Below, one piece after another: positions 42,787 to 52,441 of a stretch of 64,000 nt of DNA (positions within the stretch are counted from its first letter, which is position 1; each line of letters starts with the position of its first letter). Where the stretch lies: the NCBI RefSeq assembly GCF_009937975.1, contig NZ_AP018441.1:4154001-4218000 (forward strand), read 5' to 3'. The position numbers and the translations under genes are program-made. The DNA is from Undibacterium sp. YM2. GTDB lineage: Bacteria > Pseudomonadota > Gammaproteobacteria > Burkholderiales > Burkholderiaceae_D. The notes beneath the pieces were generated by a model. It was not told the origin of the DNA. It saw nothing but the letters and a program-made list of their open reading frames with translations, and did no database searches.

Positions 42787-44286
42787 TCAACCCAGCCACA
42801 GTTTGAATTCTATGCCGTTTTGTATCGTGCCTATGACCTGCGCCTGGTTCTCGGTACTCTCACAGAAGCTGGCGAGTGCACCGGCAGCGGTGATCTGGCC
42901 TTTGCTTAACTGGTTGTTCCAGTAATCAAAACCCGCCTGGTCTGGCGCACGGTGCAAGACGTTCTGGTAGAAATTCGTGATCAGTGTCGTGGTCGATGGG
43001 TTGGCACCATACAGCTTCTGGAATTCAGCCGACTGGAAAAAGCCTGCTGCCACCGTTGTCAGGCTGGAGCCCTTGTCCATGTCCTTGATCCAGTAACCCA
43101 GTCCTTCAAGATCAGGCTTGCGGCCAAATGCAGCCTGGTACAGGCGATATGCCTGGCCTGCCGTGCCATTGATGTCGAGCGCTATGCTCTTGTCAGAAAA
43201 CTGCAGGCGTTCGACATTGAACAGGCTGTCGATATCACCATTCGATTTGACGCGCAGCTGAAAAGCCGAACCAACCGGGGTAATTGCAAAATTGCTGGCA
43301 TTGCCAGCCATGATGACGGTGTCCATGCCGGTGCCGCCATCGATATTATGGTTGCCTGTGCCAACATTGATGGCATCATTACCGCTGCCAGCATTGACGT
43401 GCAAACGGCCACCGCCACCATTAATGGTGATCAGGTCGGCACCTGCACCTGAGGCGATCAGGTAATCCGAATACATGACGCCAGGCAAATCGACACTGAT
43501 GACATCTGCACCGGCAAACGAAGACTCATCAGCCAGCAGTTTTTCATCGATCTGCTGATTGGCGGACAAAGACACGGAAACGCCAGTGATGCGGTTGTAG
43601 CTGCCGTCATAGTATTCAGTGACTGAAGAACTCATCACACCGCTGACGCTGGACTTGCTCAAGCCCTGTGCCACGGTGTTGCTGTTGGATGAAAGATTGA
43701 AATTGCCTTCCACAATAGTCGATGCGACGTACTTGTCGGCAGTTGCCGTCACCTTGCTGATGCTACCTACATTATTACCATTGATGTCGCCACGGATAGC
43801 GCCCTTGACGGTGATATAGACATTCCCTGTCACCGGATCATAGCTGGGACTATAGGCGGGCAATAAGGTAGAAAACGACAAATCATTCAGCAGAACGCTG
43901 GTCGGTGTAATGGAGACAGAATTGGCACCATTGATCGTGGTATTGGCGTAGTTGAAATTGAACTGACCACCTTCAACAATCGACATTACCCCGCTGTAAT
44001 ACAAGCTCAACTTTGTCGCCGAGGCCTTGCCTGCTGCGGCATAGGGGTCTTCGAGCACCAGTCCTGTATAAGTCATGCTGGCACCGTCAGGGAAGGAAAA
44101 TCTCGCCTGATTGCCACCAAAATCGAGTGCAGAATAATACGCATGATCCCTGGCCCAAAGCGCACCCAGTTTAGGGAAAACATCAAACAAAGTCCCCAGG
44201 CTGCCATTGGTAGGAGGCGATTTGATCAATTGCTGATAATTAGCGTTAACAATGTTTTGGGACAGCTTTATATTGATGTTTGCCAT
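42787..44286 (-). CDS. DUF4214 protein with RTX-like repeats
   Basis: 499 aa without a signal peptide. The N-terminal half is a beta-rich, Asn/Ser/Thr-rich stretch; residues about 280-325 contain degenerate glycine-rich nonapeptide-like repeats (VNAGSGNDAINVGTGNHNID), and the C-terminal half carries DUF4214 units (YRLYQAAFGRKPDLEGLGYW and FYQNVLHRAPDQAGFDYWNN). Proteins of this build are usually exported by type I systems and may act at the cell surface. No secretion genes lie nearby. It has a paralog at 60424. Confidence 0.85.
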   Translation of the reverse strand: MANINIKLSQNIVNANYQQLIKSPPTNGSLGTLFDVFPKLGALWARDHAYYSALDFGGNQARFSFPDGASMTYTGLVLEDPYAAAGKASATKLSLYYSGVMSIVEGGQFNFNYANTTINGANSVSITPTSVLLNDLSFSTLLPAYSPSYDPVTGNVYITVKGAIRGDINGNNVGSISKVTATADKYVASTIVEGNFNLSSNSNTVAQGLSKSSVSGVMSSSVTEYYDGSYNRITGVSVSLSANQQIDEKLLADESSFAGADVISVDLPGVMYSDYLIASGAGADLITINGGGGRLHVNAGSGNDAINVGTGNHNIDGGTGMDTVIMAGNASNFAITPVGSAFQLRVKSNGDIDSLFNVERLQFSDKSIALDINGTAGQAYRLYQAAFGRKPDLEGLGYWIKDMDKGSSLTTVAAGFFQSAEFQKLYGANPSTTTLITNFYQNVLHRAPDQAGFDYWNNQLSKGQITAAGALASFCESTENQAQVIGTIQNGIEFKLWLG

Positions 44287-44654
44287 GAATAAACTTTATC
44301 TGAATAAGGGAACTGGGTAACAGCCTCAAACTGCGGCACGAATATCGCAACCAGGCAGATGAAACGGATGTCTTGCTTGAATGCATCAATGAAATGCAAA
44401 GAATTTCACGGCAATTGTAACATTTTGTCTCAATTTAAATATGACAATGCTATTTTCTTAATCTTGTTCATGGACAATACCCCTACCCCACGCAGGGCAT
44501 ATATTTTTCTTATGACTGTCACATGGATATTCATAGCAAAATTAATTGCAATTTAAATAATGATCATTTATATTTTCAGAATAACAATTTAGAAAATATA
44601 TTTTCAATCTTCATTTGGTCTTGAAGCCCTGACTGACAATTTCCTGGAGTAGGC
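44287..44654. other. AT-rich gene-free region
   Basis: 368 bp between the divergent DUF4214 and lipoprotein genes, notably AT-rich from about 44400 to 44620 compared with its flanks. It should hold both promoters. I see no repeat, RNA or operator that I could defend. Confidence 0.4.
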
Positions 44655-44963
44655 ATGAAACAACTGCGCATACTGTCGATCATACTGGTGATATTCAACC
44701 TGTCTGCCTGCGATAGAGGCTGGTCCAGCCAGCGCTATGAGCTGGTGGCGGCATCCGACGGCAAGGTCTATAGAATAGACTCGCAATCCGGCACCGTTCA
44801 CTATGTCACGTCCGAGAAAATGCAGGCCCTCAACGACGGCCTGCCGACTTTGCATGTCGGTGAGTATTACCAGATGGCCGATGCCGATGGCAACAGCAAA
44901 TACCTGAAGTATCTGGGTAACGGACAATTTGAAAAAAGCCCGGCGTCCAGCCAGGTAAAGTGA
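44655..44963 (+). CDS. Small lipoprotein, function unknown
   Basis: 102 aa with CTGGAGTAGGC before the ATG. Signal peptide and lipobox NLSAC give a lipid-anchored Cys near residue 19. The mature part alternates short strands (YELVAASDGKVYRIDSQSG). No family recognised. It converges with the chromate-operon end, 34 bp apart. Confidence 0.7.
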   Translation: MKQLRILSIILVIFNLSACDRGWSSQRYELVAASDGKVYRIDSQSGTVHYVTSEKMQALNDGLPTLHVGEYYQMADADGNSKYLKYLGNGQFEKSPASSQVK

Positions 44964-44997
44964 TTGCCAGCAAAGGCAGCCGCAGCCGCCTTATGCT

Positions 44998-45453
44998 TCA
45001 GTTCATTAGCGGTGGCCATTGATGCGCTTCTGCCTGACAGTGCTGGCACCACGCATACAGCGCGTCATACATGACCATGCCATGCCTTAGCATGATGTGG
45101 TCATCTGCAAAGGTTTTTGACAAGCCCAGCGACAAGGCATACAGGCCTGCCGATTGCGCCGTCAAATCCAGCTTGCCTGTGTCTGCGCCACGGACGATGG
45201 TTGCCAGGGTTTGCAAGGCAGGCTCAGCCAGTGCATATTTCTTCAGGAAAGCATCAAAACTGCACAAGTCACCGACATGGCTCAATTCCACGCCAGGAAT
45301 GTCATACGGTATGGCAGCGGTCTCTCTGGCGATGCGCAAGACGTCGGAATTAGGCACATATAAGAATTCTGCTTCACTGTCGATGAAATTCACGATCAGC
45401 CAGGGGCAGGCAATGCGGTCTATCTTGGGTCGTTCACGGGTAATCCATTGCAT
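44998..45453 (-). CDS. ChrB C-terminal domain protein
   Basis: 151 aa from the ATG at 45453. It matches only the C-terminal domain of ChrB: RIACPWLIVNFIDSEAEFLYV, GVELSHVGDLCSFDAFL and ALYALSLGLSK correspond to VACAWLIRRFIDRQARFVW and AAFTHVGDRVSFEVLL in the full-length gene at 47088. The DNA-binding N-terminus is absent. It is the last gene of the chromate operon. Probably a chromate-resistance accessory (reduction or sensing), by family. Confidence 0.85.
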   Translation of the reverse strand: MQWITRERPKIDRIACPWLIVNFIDSEAEFLYVPNSDVLRIARETAAIPYDIPGVELSHVGDLCSFDAFLKKYALAEPALQTLATIVRGADTGKLDLTAQSAGLYALSLGLSKTFADDHIMLRHGMVMYDALYAWCQHCQAEAHQWPPLMN

Positions 45454-45481
45454 GATTGTTCTCCCACGATGATGACAGGAC

Positions 45482-45847
45482 TTAGCCTGCCCTTCTGGCC
45501 AGCATGCCGCCAGCCTGTTTGTAGGCTTCCAGCCCACCTTCGAGGTATCGTGCTGCGATACCCGCTTCATTAAGAGCGCTGGCGCAATTAATACCGACTT
45601 CATGTCCCTTGATGCAATACACAACGACATTCTGTTGTTGTGTCAGCGCCGGCGCCCAGTTAGTCACCTGCTCAGGGTCCAGCCAGACTGCCCCGACAAC
45701 CTGCAAGCTGTCAGCTTCAAAGGCCGGACGCCTGCGTACATCAATCACGGCTGGCGGGTTGGCACTGCTTAATTCACGCATGAATTCTGCAACACTGACG
45801 ATTTGCTTTGTTTGTTCTGTTTGCTCAGTTTGATTCATATGTTCCAT
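45482..45847 (-). CDS. Rhodanese-like protein
   Basis: 121 aa from the ATG at 45847, with GAGGAG upstream. One rhodanese domain: AVIDVRRRPAFEADSLQVVGAVWLDP and the catalytic Cys in VVYCIKGHEVGINCA. It starts 11 bp after chrA and ends 28 bp before the ChrB-domain gene, so it is part of the chromate operon, perhaps giving sulfane sulfur during Cr(VI) stress. Confidence 0.88.
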   Translation of the reverse strand: MEHMNQTEQTEQTKQIVSVAEFMRELSSANPPAVIDVRRRPAFEADSLQVVGAVWLDPEQVTNWAPALTQQQNVVVYCIKGHEVGINCASALNEAGIAARYLEGGLEAYKQAGGMLARRAG

Positions 45848-45858
45848 TTGAGACTCCT

Positions 45859-47075
45859 CTAAGGGTGAAGCAGTGGGTAAATGAGCAGACCCAGAACCGC
45901 TGCGGCAGCAACGATGACGGGTTCCTGTAACTTCTTGAACTTCCACAACAGGAAGATACTGACCAGGGCAATCACTGCCGTCGGTACATCCAGTATTGAG
46001 CGCCTGGCAATGACCAGCACAGAACCGGCAATCGCGCCTATCGCTGCCGCCGTGATGCCATCGACAAAAGCAATCACACCGGGCAATTTTCCATATTTTT
46101 TAAAGTAAGGTGCCGGGATGACAGTGAACAGATAGCAGGGCAAAAAGGTAGCCAGCGCAGCCACTGTTGCCCCCGGCAAGCCCGCCACCAGATAGCCGAT
46201 AAAACCCACCGTGATGACTACCGGCCCAGGCGTGATCATGGCAACTGCCACGGCATCGACAAACTGCTTGTCCGTCAGCCAGTGATGTTCAGTCACGACA
46301 CCGCCATACAGGAAAGGAACAATCGCCAGGCCAGAACCAAATACAAAGGCCCCGGCCTTGGCAAAGAAGATGGCGATCTGTGTTAACAGCGAGGCGTCCT
46401 GCGTAGCCAGCATGCTGCCTATAACGGGCAATTGCAGCAGCGTCAGGCCTGGCAGTTTGCTGCCACCCAGCCATGCTGGTGGTGCACGCAACAGCCAGAC
46501 CAGTACGCCAGCCGCGATAAACAGCCAGGCAATTTCTGTCTCGGTGATAAAGGTCAGTGCTGCCAGCAAAAGATAAATAGCCCATAGCAGCTTGTCCTTG
46601 CCTATACTTTTTTGCGTGAGCTTCTTGGTGCTCATGACGATGATGCCAACCACCGCAGCACCGACACCATAAAACACAGCCTGCATCCAGGCCAGGCCGC
46701 CATAACTGACATAAGCCCAGCCCAGCAACACCACCATCATGAAGGAGGGCAGCACAAAGGCAATGCCAGCCAGCGTCGCGCCCAGATGCGGTAATGCACA
46801 TAGCCCATATAGATGCCAAGCTGAGCCGCCAGCGGTCCCGGGGCCAGTTGCGCCAGTGCCAGGCCTTCCTTGTAGTCTGCTGGCGAAATCCAGCCGCGCT
46901 GCTCAACCAGGTCACGTTGCATATAGCCGACCAGCGCCACCGGCCCACCAAAGCCCAGTGCCCCCAGACGCAGCATGTAGAGCACCATTTGCCACAGCGT
47001 ATAAGCGGGGGCGGAATCTGGTACATCTGGTACATCTGGCACAGTTTGATTTGAATCAGGCAGGCTCTGGCTCAT
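45859..47075 (-). pseudogene. chrA: Chromate transporter ChrA, frameshifted
   Basis: Two adjacent frames make one ChrA. The N-terminal part (ATG 47075) reads LRLGALGFGGPVALVGYMQRD and then continues out of frame to a stop at 46737 after GIYMGYVHYRI; the C-terminal part carries the rest to 45859. Adding one C in the ATCTGGGC context near 46787 restores LGATLAGIAFVLPSFMM, so one base is missing. ChrA is a chromate/sulfate antiporter-type efflux pump with inverted halves, about 400 aa. It is either a recent mutation or an assembly error; the downstream genes remain intact. Confidence 0.88.
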
Positions 47076-47087
47076 CGCAGTGACCTC

Positions 47088-48074
47088 TTATGTTGTACTT
47101 GGCTGCACTACAGAAAAATGCTGGTAAAGCGCATCCAGTACCACGCTTATTTTGTCCAGCAAGTCATCATCGTCACGGGCGTTTTTCCGTGCACCAGCCA
47201 GCATGGCTTCAAAACCACTGGCCTCAGGCACATAGCCATTGCCAATATCGAGTACATGCACCATGGCCCCCAATCTTTGCAAGCCACGGTCAGCTTCCAG
47301 ACCAAAACTGGCCAGCAAGACCTCAAAGCTGACACGGTCACCGACATGGGTAAACGCTGCGCCCTCAAAGTCAAAACCCAGCGCACCTGGTGGGCAATCC
47401 TTGACCGACTCCAACCAGACAAAGCGCGCCTGCCTGTCGATGAAGCGGCGTATCAGCCAGGCGCAAGCCACCCTGTCCACCCACAGGTGCTGGCGGGTAG
47501 CCCAGCTGCGTCCCTGATAATCTTCGATGACCAGCGTCTTGATCGCCGCCTGCACTGCCTGCGGCTCACCGACCGATAGCAGGCCCTCTGCCGCCTGCAT
47601 GAAATCCATCCAGGCAGCTTCGACCGTATTGCTGCCATCACCGGGGAAGTAATCTATGCTTTTGAAAGCTTCATATTCACGCCGCATCTTGCGCAAAAGC
47701 TTGGTAATTTCCTGTGGTTTCAAATTGCCCAGGCCGGGACGTGCATCCGCCAGAGTCTGCAGCCAGGTGGCATATTCACCACTGCGGTCAAACAAGGCCT
47801 GGAAGGCCAGATTCTCGTCTTCGGTCTGAGCCCAGACATGCAATAGCCAGGCACTGCCACCTTCACGCAAGGTTTCTTCCGACAAATCCTGCAGTGCCTG
47901 TTGCTGCACCTCACCAAAAGGTAAAAGATAAGCCCCATCGCGCAAGGAGCCACAACCCAGGGCCTTGAGATTGCGCCAGATACGCATGCGCCCCGTTGCA
48001 CTATTCGTGGGCAAGCTCAGCACCAGCAATAGCCAGCGGGCAGTTGGATCAGCATTGATAGTTTGCGTTTTCAT
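47088..48074 (-). CDS. chrB: Chromate resistance regulator ChrB
   Basis: 328 aa from the ATG at 48074 (MKTQTINADPTARWLLLVLSL). N-terminal region (RWLLLVLSLPTNSATGRMRIWRNLK) is the winged-helix-like regulatory part; the C-terminal part has DRVACAWLIRRFIDRQARFV and FTHVGDRVSFEVLLASFGL. ChrB is a chromate-sensing repressor of its own operon. A -35/-10 pair lies just upstream. Confidence 0.9.
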   Translation of the reverse strand: MKTQTINADPTARWLLLVLSLPTNSATGRMRIWRNLKALGCGSLRDGAYLLPFGEVQQQALQDLSEETLREGGSAWLLHVWAQTEDENLAFQALFDRSGEYATWLQTLADARPGLGNLKPQEITKLLRKMRREYEAFKSIDYFPGDGSNTVEAAWMDFMQAAEGLLSVGEPQAVQAAIKTLVIEDYQGRSWATRQHLWVDRVACAWLIRRFIDRQARFVWLESVKDCPPGALGFDFEGAAFTHVGDRVSFEVLLASFGLEADRGLQRLGAMVHVLDIGNGYVPEASGFEAMLAGARKNARDDDDLLDKISVVLDALYQHFSVVQPSTT

Positions 48075-48081
48075 GAAACAC

Positions 48082-48110
48082 ATACTACACAATAATATGA
48101 GTTATTACAA
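48082..48110 (-). promoter_or_regulatory. Promoter of the chromate operon
   Basis: Minus strand: -35 TTGTAA (48110-48105), 17-bp spacer, -10 TAGTAT (48087-48082). The expected start would be only about 1-2 bases from the chrB ATG at 48074, implying a very short leader or a downstream start. The spacer and flanks are AT-rich, as for ChrB-regulated promoters. Confidence 0.5.
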
Positions 48111-48243
48111 ATTTTGTAGATATAACTACTTATTTAATTATTCCTGGATGATCAAAGCATATTGTTAGGAGAACTCATAGTATAAAAAAACAATAGGCCA
48201 GGTTTTCCACCGCTGCTTTGTGACTCCAAAGACGTAACTCACC

Positions 48244-49176
48244 TTATGGATGGGCAGAATTATCGTCTTCGTCGGGTAGCCTGGAAGCCATTTTCGATAC
48301 GTGTAACTGGCTGCGTAGCCATGCTAATGCAGATTCAACATGCGGCCCGGGGATATGACCCGCGCTACGAACGAGATGATAGGTATGCCCGGGTATGACT
48401 GGGCCAAATGCTTGCACCAGACGCCCGGCCGCGATGTCGTCAGCCAACAGATCAAGGCTCAATAAGGCGATACCCTGACCAGCCAGTGCAGCCTGGATTG
48501 CATGGCCCTCGTCCGAAAAAACAAGCTGGCCGCGACGTGCCTTCCAGGGCAGGCCTGCTGCAGCAAACCAGTTCTTCCAGGTAGGGTTAAGTGGATGATC
48601 GTGGGTCCATTTGAAATCAATCAGCGGTAGCTGGTTCAGGTCTGCCTGCCTTATTGGTCCAAGCAAGGGGCTGCAAACCGGGGCGAAACTATCGGTCAAC
48701 AGCGGCTCAGCGACCATGCCTGGATATGGCCCCCGCCCATAGCGTATCGCTATATCGGCAAGCTCCGTTCCAAGGTCGATTGCCTGGTCGGACGCGTGCA
48801 GCTCAAGGTCTATTTCCGGATACAGCTTTTGGAAACCCGTCACCCGCGGCGCTAACCAGTGCGCCATGAATGCATTAGTCGTAGAAATGATGACGCGGCG
48901 GCGCGTCTGCGGCTTCCCCAGGTGCTGCAGAGTCATCTCGAAAGCATTGAAACCATCACGCAGCACTGGATACAACTCCAAGCCAGCATCCGTCAAGACC
49001 ACTTTGCGTACCTGCCGGTCGAACAGGCACAGACCAGTGTACTCCTCAAGAAGTCGAATCTGATGGCTGATTGCAGTCGCTGTAACAGCCAATTCATTGG
49101 CAGCCAGCTTGAAGCTGCCGTGGCGGGCTGCCGCTTCAAACGCCCGAAGTGCTGAGAGAGATGGGAGTCGCCGCAT
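48244..49176 (-). CDS. LysR family regulator (GcvA-like)
   Basis: 310 aa from the ATG at 49176. HTH segment: LPSLSALRAFEAAARHGSFKLAANELAVT with AISHQIRLLEEY, followed by a substrate-binding effector domain. The style is that of the GcvA group. It is divergent from ridA and an Old Yellow Enzyme gene, its likely targets; a TGACAA-N8-TTGTCA site lies in the gap. Confidence 0.9.
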   Translation of the reverse strand: MRRLPSLSALRAFEAAARHGSFKLAANELAVTATAISHQIRLLEEYTGLCLFDRQVRKVVLTDAGLELYPVLRDGFNAFEMTLQHLGKPQTRRRVIISTTNAFMAHWLAPRVTGFQKLYPEIDLELHASDQAIDLGTELADIAIRYGRGPYPGMVAEPLLTDSFAPVCSPLLGPIRQADLNQLPLIDFKWTHDHPLNPTWKNWFAAAGLPWKARRGQLVFSDEGHAIQAALAGQGIALLSLDLLADDIAAGRLVQAFGPVIPGHTYHLVRSAGHIPGPHVESALAWLRSQLHVSKMASRLPDEDDNSAHP

Positions 49177-49200
49177 TGTGACTATAGAAATAAATAACAG

Positions 49201-49243
49201 ATGAGAATAACTCATGTTATGACTGACAACATAGCGTTTGTCA
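49201..49243. promoter_or_regulatory. Candidate LysR operators in the divergent gap
   Basis: ATGAG-N4-CTCAT type repeat at 49201-49214 and TGACAACATAGCGTTTGTCA (49224-49243, arms TGACAA/TTGTCA). Both lie between the LysR start (49176) and ridA (49326). Dyads of this size are usual for LysR regulators, but which is bound is not known. Confidence 0.5.
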
Positions 49244-49325
49244 ATGCAAAGGCGCAGGTCTATCTTCTCGCTGCGGCCCTGACAAGCCGGAAATTTTTTC
49301 ACTAACTCCATGAAAGGAGCACATC

Positions 49326-49721
49326 ATGCTCGAACGCGTCATGACCCAACCCGACAACTACGAACCCTACCTGATTTCTCAGGCGATCAAATTTGGCAAC
49401 CTGCTCTTCGTCTCTGGCCAGGCTGGTGCGGCCGATGATGGCAAGATCGTCGCTGGCGGTTTTCGTGCCCAGGGCGAGCAGGCGTTCGTCAATCTCAGGC
49501 GCGCGCTGGAAGCTGGTGGTTCTGGCCTGACAGACGTCATCAAGGTCACCATCTTCGTAACTGATATGGGTAACTTCAAAGATGTCGTGGAACTGCGTCG
49601 TCAATTTTTCACAGCCCCCTATTCCGCAGATACCATCGCTGAAATAAAGGCCCTGTACGATCCCGCGGCCATGATAGAGATTGAGGCCATCGCCGCGATA
49701 CGTCCTCATGCAGGGAGCTGA
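49326..49721 (+). CDS. RidA family protein
   Basis: 131 aa, ribosome site AAAGGAG. The YjgF/RidA core is clear: QAIKFGNLLFVSGQAGAADDG, VNLRRALEAGGSGLTDVIKVTIFVTDMGNF and IEIEAIAAIR. These trimeric enzymes hydrolyse reactive enamines or imines. It is co-transcribed with the next gene (1 bp apart) and divergent from the LysR gene. Confidence 0.88.
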   Translation: MLERVMTQPDNYEPYLISQAIKFGNLLFVSGQAGAADDGKIVAGGFRAQGEQAFVNLRRALEAGGSGLTDVIKVTIFVTDMGNFKDVVELRRQFFTAPYSADTIAEIKALYDPAAMIEIEAIAAIRPHAGS

Positions 49722-49722
49722 T

Positions 49723-50865
49723 ATGAATGCCACCACGACACCTGATACTCATCAGCACGACTGTCTTTTCCAGCCGTTTTCCATAGGCCGCATGACGCTT
49801 AAAAATCGCCTGGCAGTAGCACCCATGACGCGCATCAGCGCAAGCGATGACGGCTGCGCGACTGAGCAGATGGCAAGCTATTACAGCGCCTTCGCGAAGG
49901 GAGGTTTTGGGCTGCTCATCACTGAGGGTATTTATACGGACAAGGCTCACTCGCAAGGCTACTGGAATCAGCCAGGGCTGTCTGACCATCAGCAGCGCGA
50001 TGCCTGGGCCAAAGTAGTTGAAGCTGTCAATCAAGATGGGGGGCGCATGGTTGCACAGTTGATGCATGCGGGCGCACTCTCACAGGGCAACCCTTACCGC
50101 AGCGATACCTTGGGCCCGTCTGCGGTGAGGCCCAAAGGGCAGCAGATGACGTTCTACCGGGGCAAGGGCGAGTACCCAATACCACGTGCAATGGCTGACC
50201 ACGAAATCACGGAAGCGATCAATGGTTTCGCCACTGCGGCGGTGTGCGCAAAACAAGCTGGCTTCCACGGTGTAGAAATCCACGGGGCAAACGGATACCT
50301 GCTTGACCAATTCCTTAGCGAAGGCACAAACCTGCGCAACGACCGCTATGGTGGAGACGTAGCGCGCCGCCTGCGCCTGATCGTTGAGGTCGTGCAGGCA
50401 GTTCGTACGGCTGTTGGTCCTGAGTTCACGCTAGGCCTGCGCATATCCCAGGGCAAGGTCAACGATTTCACACACAAGTGGCGCAATGCAGAAACCGATG
50501 CTGCACTCATCTTCAGTGCACTGGCCGATCTGCCAATTGATTATGTCCACACGACTGAATTTGAAGCATGGCAAAGTGCCTTCGGGAACGGCCCCAGTCT
50601 GGCCGCACTTGCCAGACAATATGCAGGCTTACCCGTGATCGCCAATGGATCACTGCATGATCCCACGCGCGCGGCCGATTTGATTGTAAGCGGTCAGGCT
50701 GATGTAGTGTCGCTTGGACGTGGTGCGTTGACCCATGCTGACTGGCCAACGCGTGTACATAACGGCGCATCATTCGATGAATTCGACCCTGGGATATTGT
50801 CGCCGATAGCCAACCTGGCGAATGAACATCGACATCGTAAGGAACGCGCGTGCACCTTGCATTAA
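49723..50865 (+). CDS. Old Yellow Enzyme-type NADH:flavin oxidoreductase
   Basis: 380 aa from the ATG at 49723, one base after the ridA stop. FMN barrel features: FQPFSIGRMTLKNRLAVAPMTR, LMHAGALS, FHGVEIHGANGYLLDQFLS with the His-Asn-type pair, GLRISQG and a C-terminal ADVVSLGRGALTHADWP. It reduces activated alkenes or similar. The pairing with RidA under a LysR regulator suggests an amino-acid or xenobiotic catabolic role, unproven. Confidence 0.9.
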   Translation: MNATTTPDTHQHDCLFQPFSIGRMTLKNRLAVAPMTRISASDDGCATEQMASYYSAFAKGGFGLLITEGIYTDKAHSQGYWNQPGLSDHQQRDAWAKVVEAVNQDGGRMVAQLMHAGALSQGNPYRSDTLGPSAVRPKGQQMTFYRGKGEYPIPRAMADHEITEAINGFATAAVCAKQAGFHGVEIHGANGYLLDQFLSEGTNLRNDRYGGDVARRLRLIVEVVQAVRTAVGPEFTLGLRISQGKVNDFTHKWRNAETDAALIFSALADLPIDYVHTTEFEAWQSAFGNGPSLAALARQYAGLPVIANGSLHDPTRAADLIVSGQADVVSLGRGALTHADWPTRVHNGASFDEFDPGILSPIANLANEHRHRKERACTLH

Positions 50866-51095
50866 TTTGCACAATACCTCGTTACTCAAACGAGCTTAAA
50901 ATACCTGCAATACCTGTTTCGTTTGAGATTTATTTCAGTTAAAAGCACAGTGGGTCAGAATGCTCTTTTTTAACTCTGATCCACTTTTCTGTGAAGGTAG
51001 AAATACACAAAGCAAAGCCACCAACTATCATGGTGTGGCACTTGCCATAGGTAACGGATGGTCGCAGCATCTGCAAAAGGCAGCATAAGATAAAT

Positions 51096-51605
51096 ATGAA
51101 TTCGAATAAACAACGCCAGCTTATTGTCTTCGATCTTGATGAAACATTGGTCCATGCAAGCATGACTGATTTGGGTCAGCCTATGGCTTTTGCATTTCCA
51201 CCCTACTTTGTTTATCAACGTCCCTTTTTGGCAGAAATGCTGGAAGAACTGGCGCCACATTACGACCTGGCAGTATGGTCATCGTCATCAAGGGAATATG
51301 TGGATGCTGTGGTCGCGCAGATCTTTGGTACTCGCTACCCTGTCAAGTTTGCGTGGTCGGTCGAGCGCTGTGTGCAGCGGGTGGACATCAAAAGCAATAG
51401 CTATGTTTACATCAAGGATTTGAGAAAAATTCAGGGTCAGGGATATACGCTGGACCAGATTACCATAGTCGATGATTCGCCAGAAAAAATTGCCAGACAG
51501 CCGAGAAACCATATTCTGATTACGCCTTATCTTGGTAACCAGAAAGACAGGGCCCTGCTGGACATCGTCGGGAAATTCACATTGAGAAGCGCAATTTGCG
51601 ACTAA
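51096..51605 (+). CDS. HAD-superfamily NIF/FCP1-like phosphatase
   Basis: 169 aa. The DxDxT signature is FDLDETLVHAS, followed by RPFLAEMLEELAPHYDLAVWSSSSREYVD and YIKDLRKIQGQGYTLDQITIVDDSPEK. This is the FCP1/NIF-type phosphatase domain known mostly from eukaryotes; bacterial copies exist with unknown substrate. Lone gene, convergent with the binding-protein gene. Confidence 0.88.
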   Translation: MNSNKQRQLIVFDLDETLVHASMTDLGQPMAFAFPPYFVYQRPFLAEMLEELAPHYDLAVWSSSSREYVDAVVAQIFGTRYPVKFAWSVERCVQRVDIKSNSYVYIKDLRKIQGQGYTLDQITIVDDSPEKIARQPRNHILITPYLGNQKDRALLDIVGKFTLRSAICD

Positions 51606-51640
51606 TTGACTTACTTTTCTGCTTGAAGAGCCGGTGAACA

Positions 51641-52441
51641 CTACTCTTGATAGCGCTCAAATATTCTTTTCAATTCCCCATTTCTCTCCAGCAAAACCAG
51701 GCTTGCGCCTATCTTCCTGACCAGCTCAGGAGACATGGTTTTTGCCATGCCCATGTAGAATTTTTCTGTCAGTTGGGGTTTGCTCAAAAGCCGTATCTTG
51801 TCTTCCAGGCCGGCCTGCCTGATCGCCAGGCCTATGCCGGGCGAACGGTGACAATAAAACCGCCCGCGTCCAGCCAGCAGTTTTTTCAAGTTGGAGATGG
51901 ATGAAGTAGCAGTGTCATCTATCTTCAAGCCGCCCATTTGTGTAAGGATATCGACTATGCCAAAGCCGCGCAGGGCCAGGATGATGCCCTCATTACCGAG
52001 CTTGCGTATGTCGTCCCAATCCCCAACAGCGACGGTATCATCCGCCCTCACGGCCAGCAGGTAATCGACAGAAAACAGCGGCGTCGCGGCGAACTGGTAT
52101 TGCGAGGTATTACGCGCTATACGTTGCACCCCACAGATAACATCAATATTGCCCGTCTTCAAAGCGGCATCAATGCGGGCACGCGGTTGCCAGACCTGGT
52201 CACCAATAAAGCGCAACTCCGGGTCAACCTTCTCGATGGCGCGCAAGATATCCACACACATGCCGCCTATCGCAATCTTGCCTTGCGGATTAAGGGTAGC
52301 AATATACTTGGGTTCGGATGCTTCCTGGGCAGCAGTACGAATCTCTGTAACAGCACAAGCGGGCAGCATGAGCATCAGGAACAGCAGTATCAGTACGCCT
52401 TGCAATGCCCATAAAGGACGAACTTGCCCGGACTTGCTCAT
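51641..52441 (-). CDS. Periplasmic solute-binding protein (family 3)
   Basis: 266 aa with an N-terminal hydrophobic signal ending near LPAC. The SBP family 3 pattern shows [34 protein letters not shown] and [20 protein letters not shown]. No ABC permease or ATPase is adjacent. It overlaps the upstream chemoreceptor by 4 bp (ATGA), so it more likely presents a ligand to that receptor than to a transporter. Confidence 0.82.
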   Translation of the reverse strand: MSKSGQVRPLWALQGVLILLFLMLMLPACAVTEIRTAAQEASEPKYIATLNPQGKIAIGGMCVDILRAIEKVDPELRFIGDQVWQPRARIDAALKTGNIDVICGVQRIARNTSQYQFAATPLFSVDYLLAVRADDTVAVGDWDDIRKLGNEGIILALRGFGIVDILTQMGGLKIDDTATSSISNLKKLLAGRGRFYCHRSPGIGLAIRQAGLEDKIRLLSKPQLTEKFYMGMAKTMSPELVRKIGASLVLLERNGELKRIFERYQE

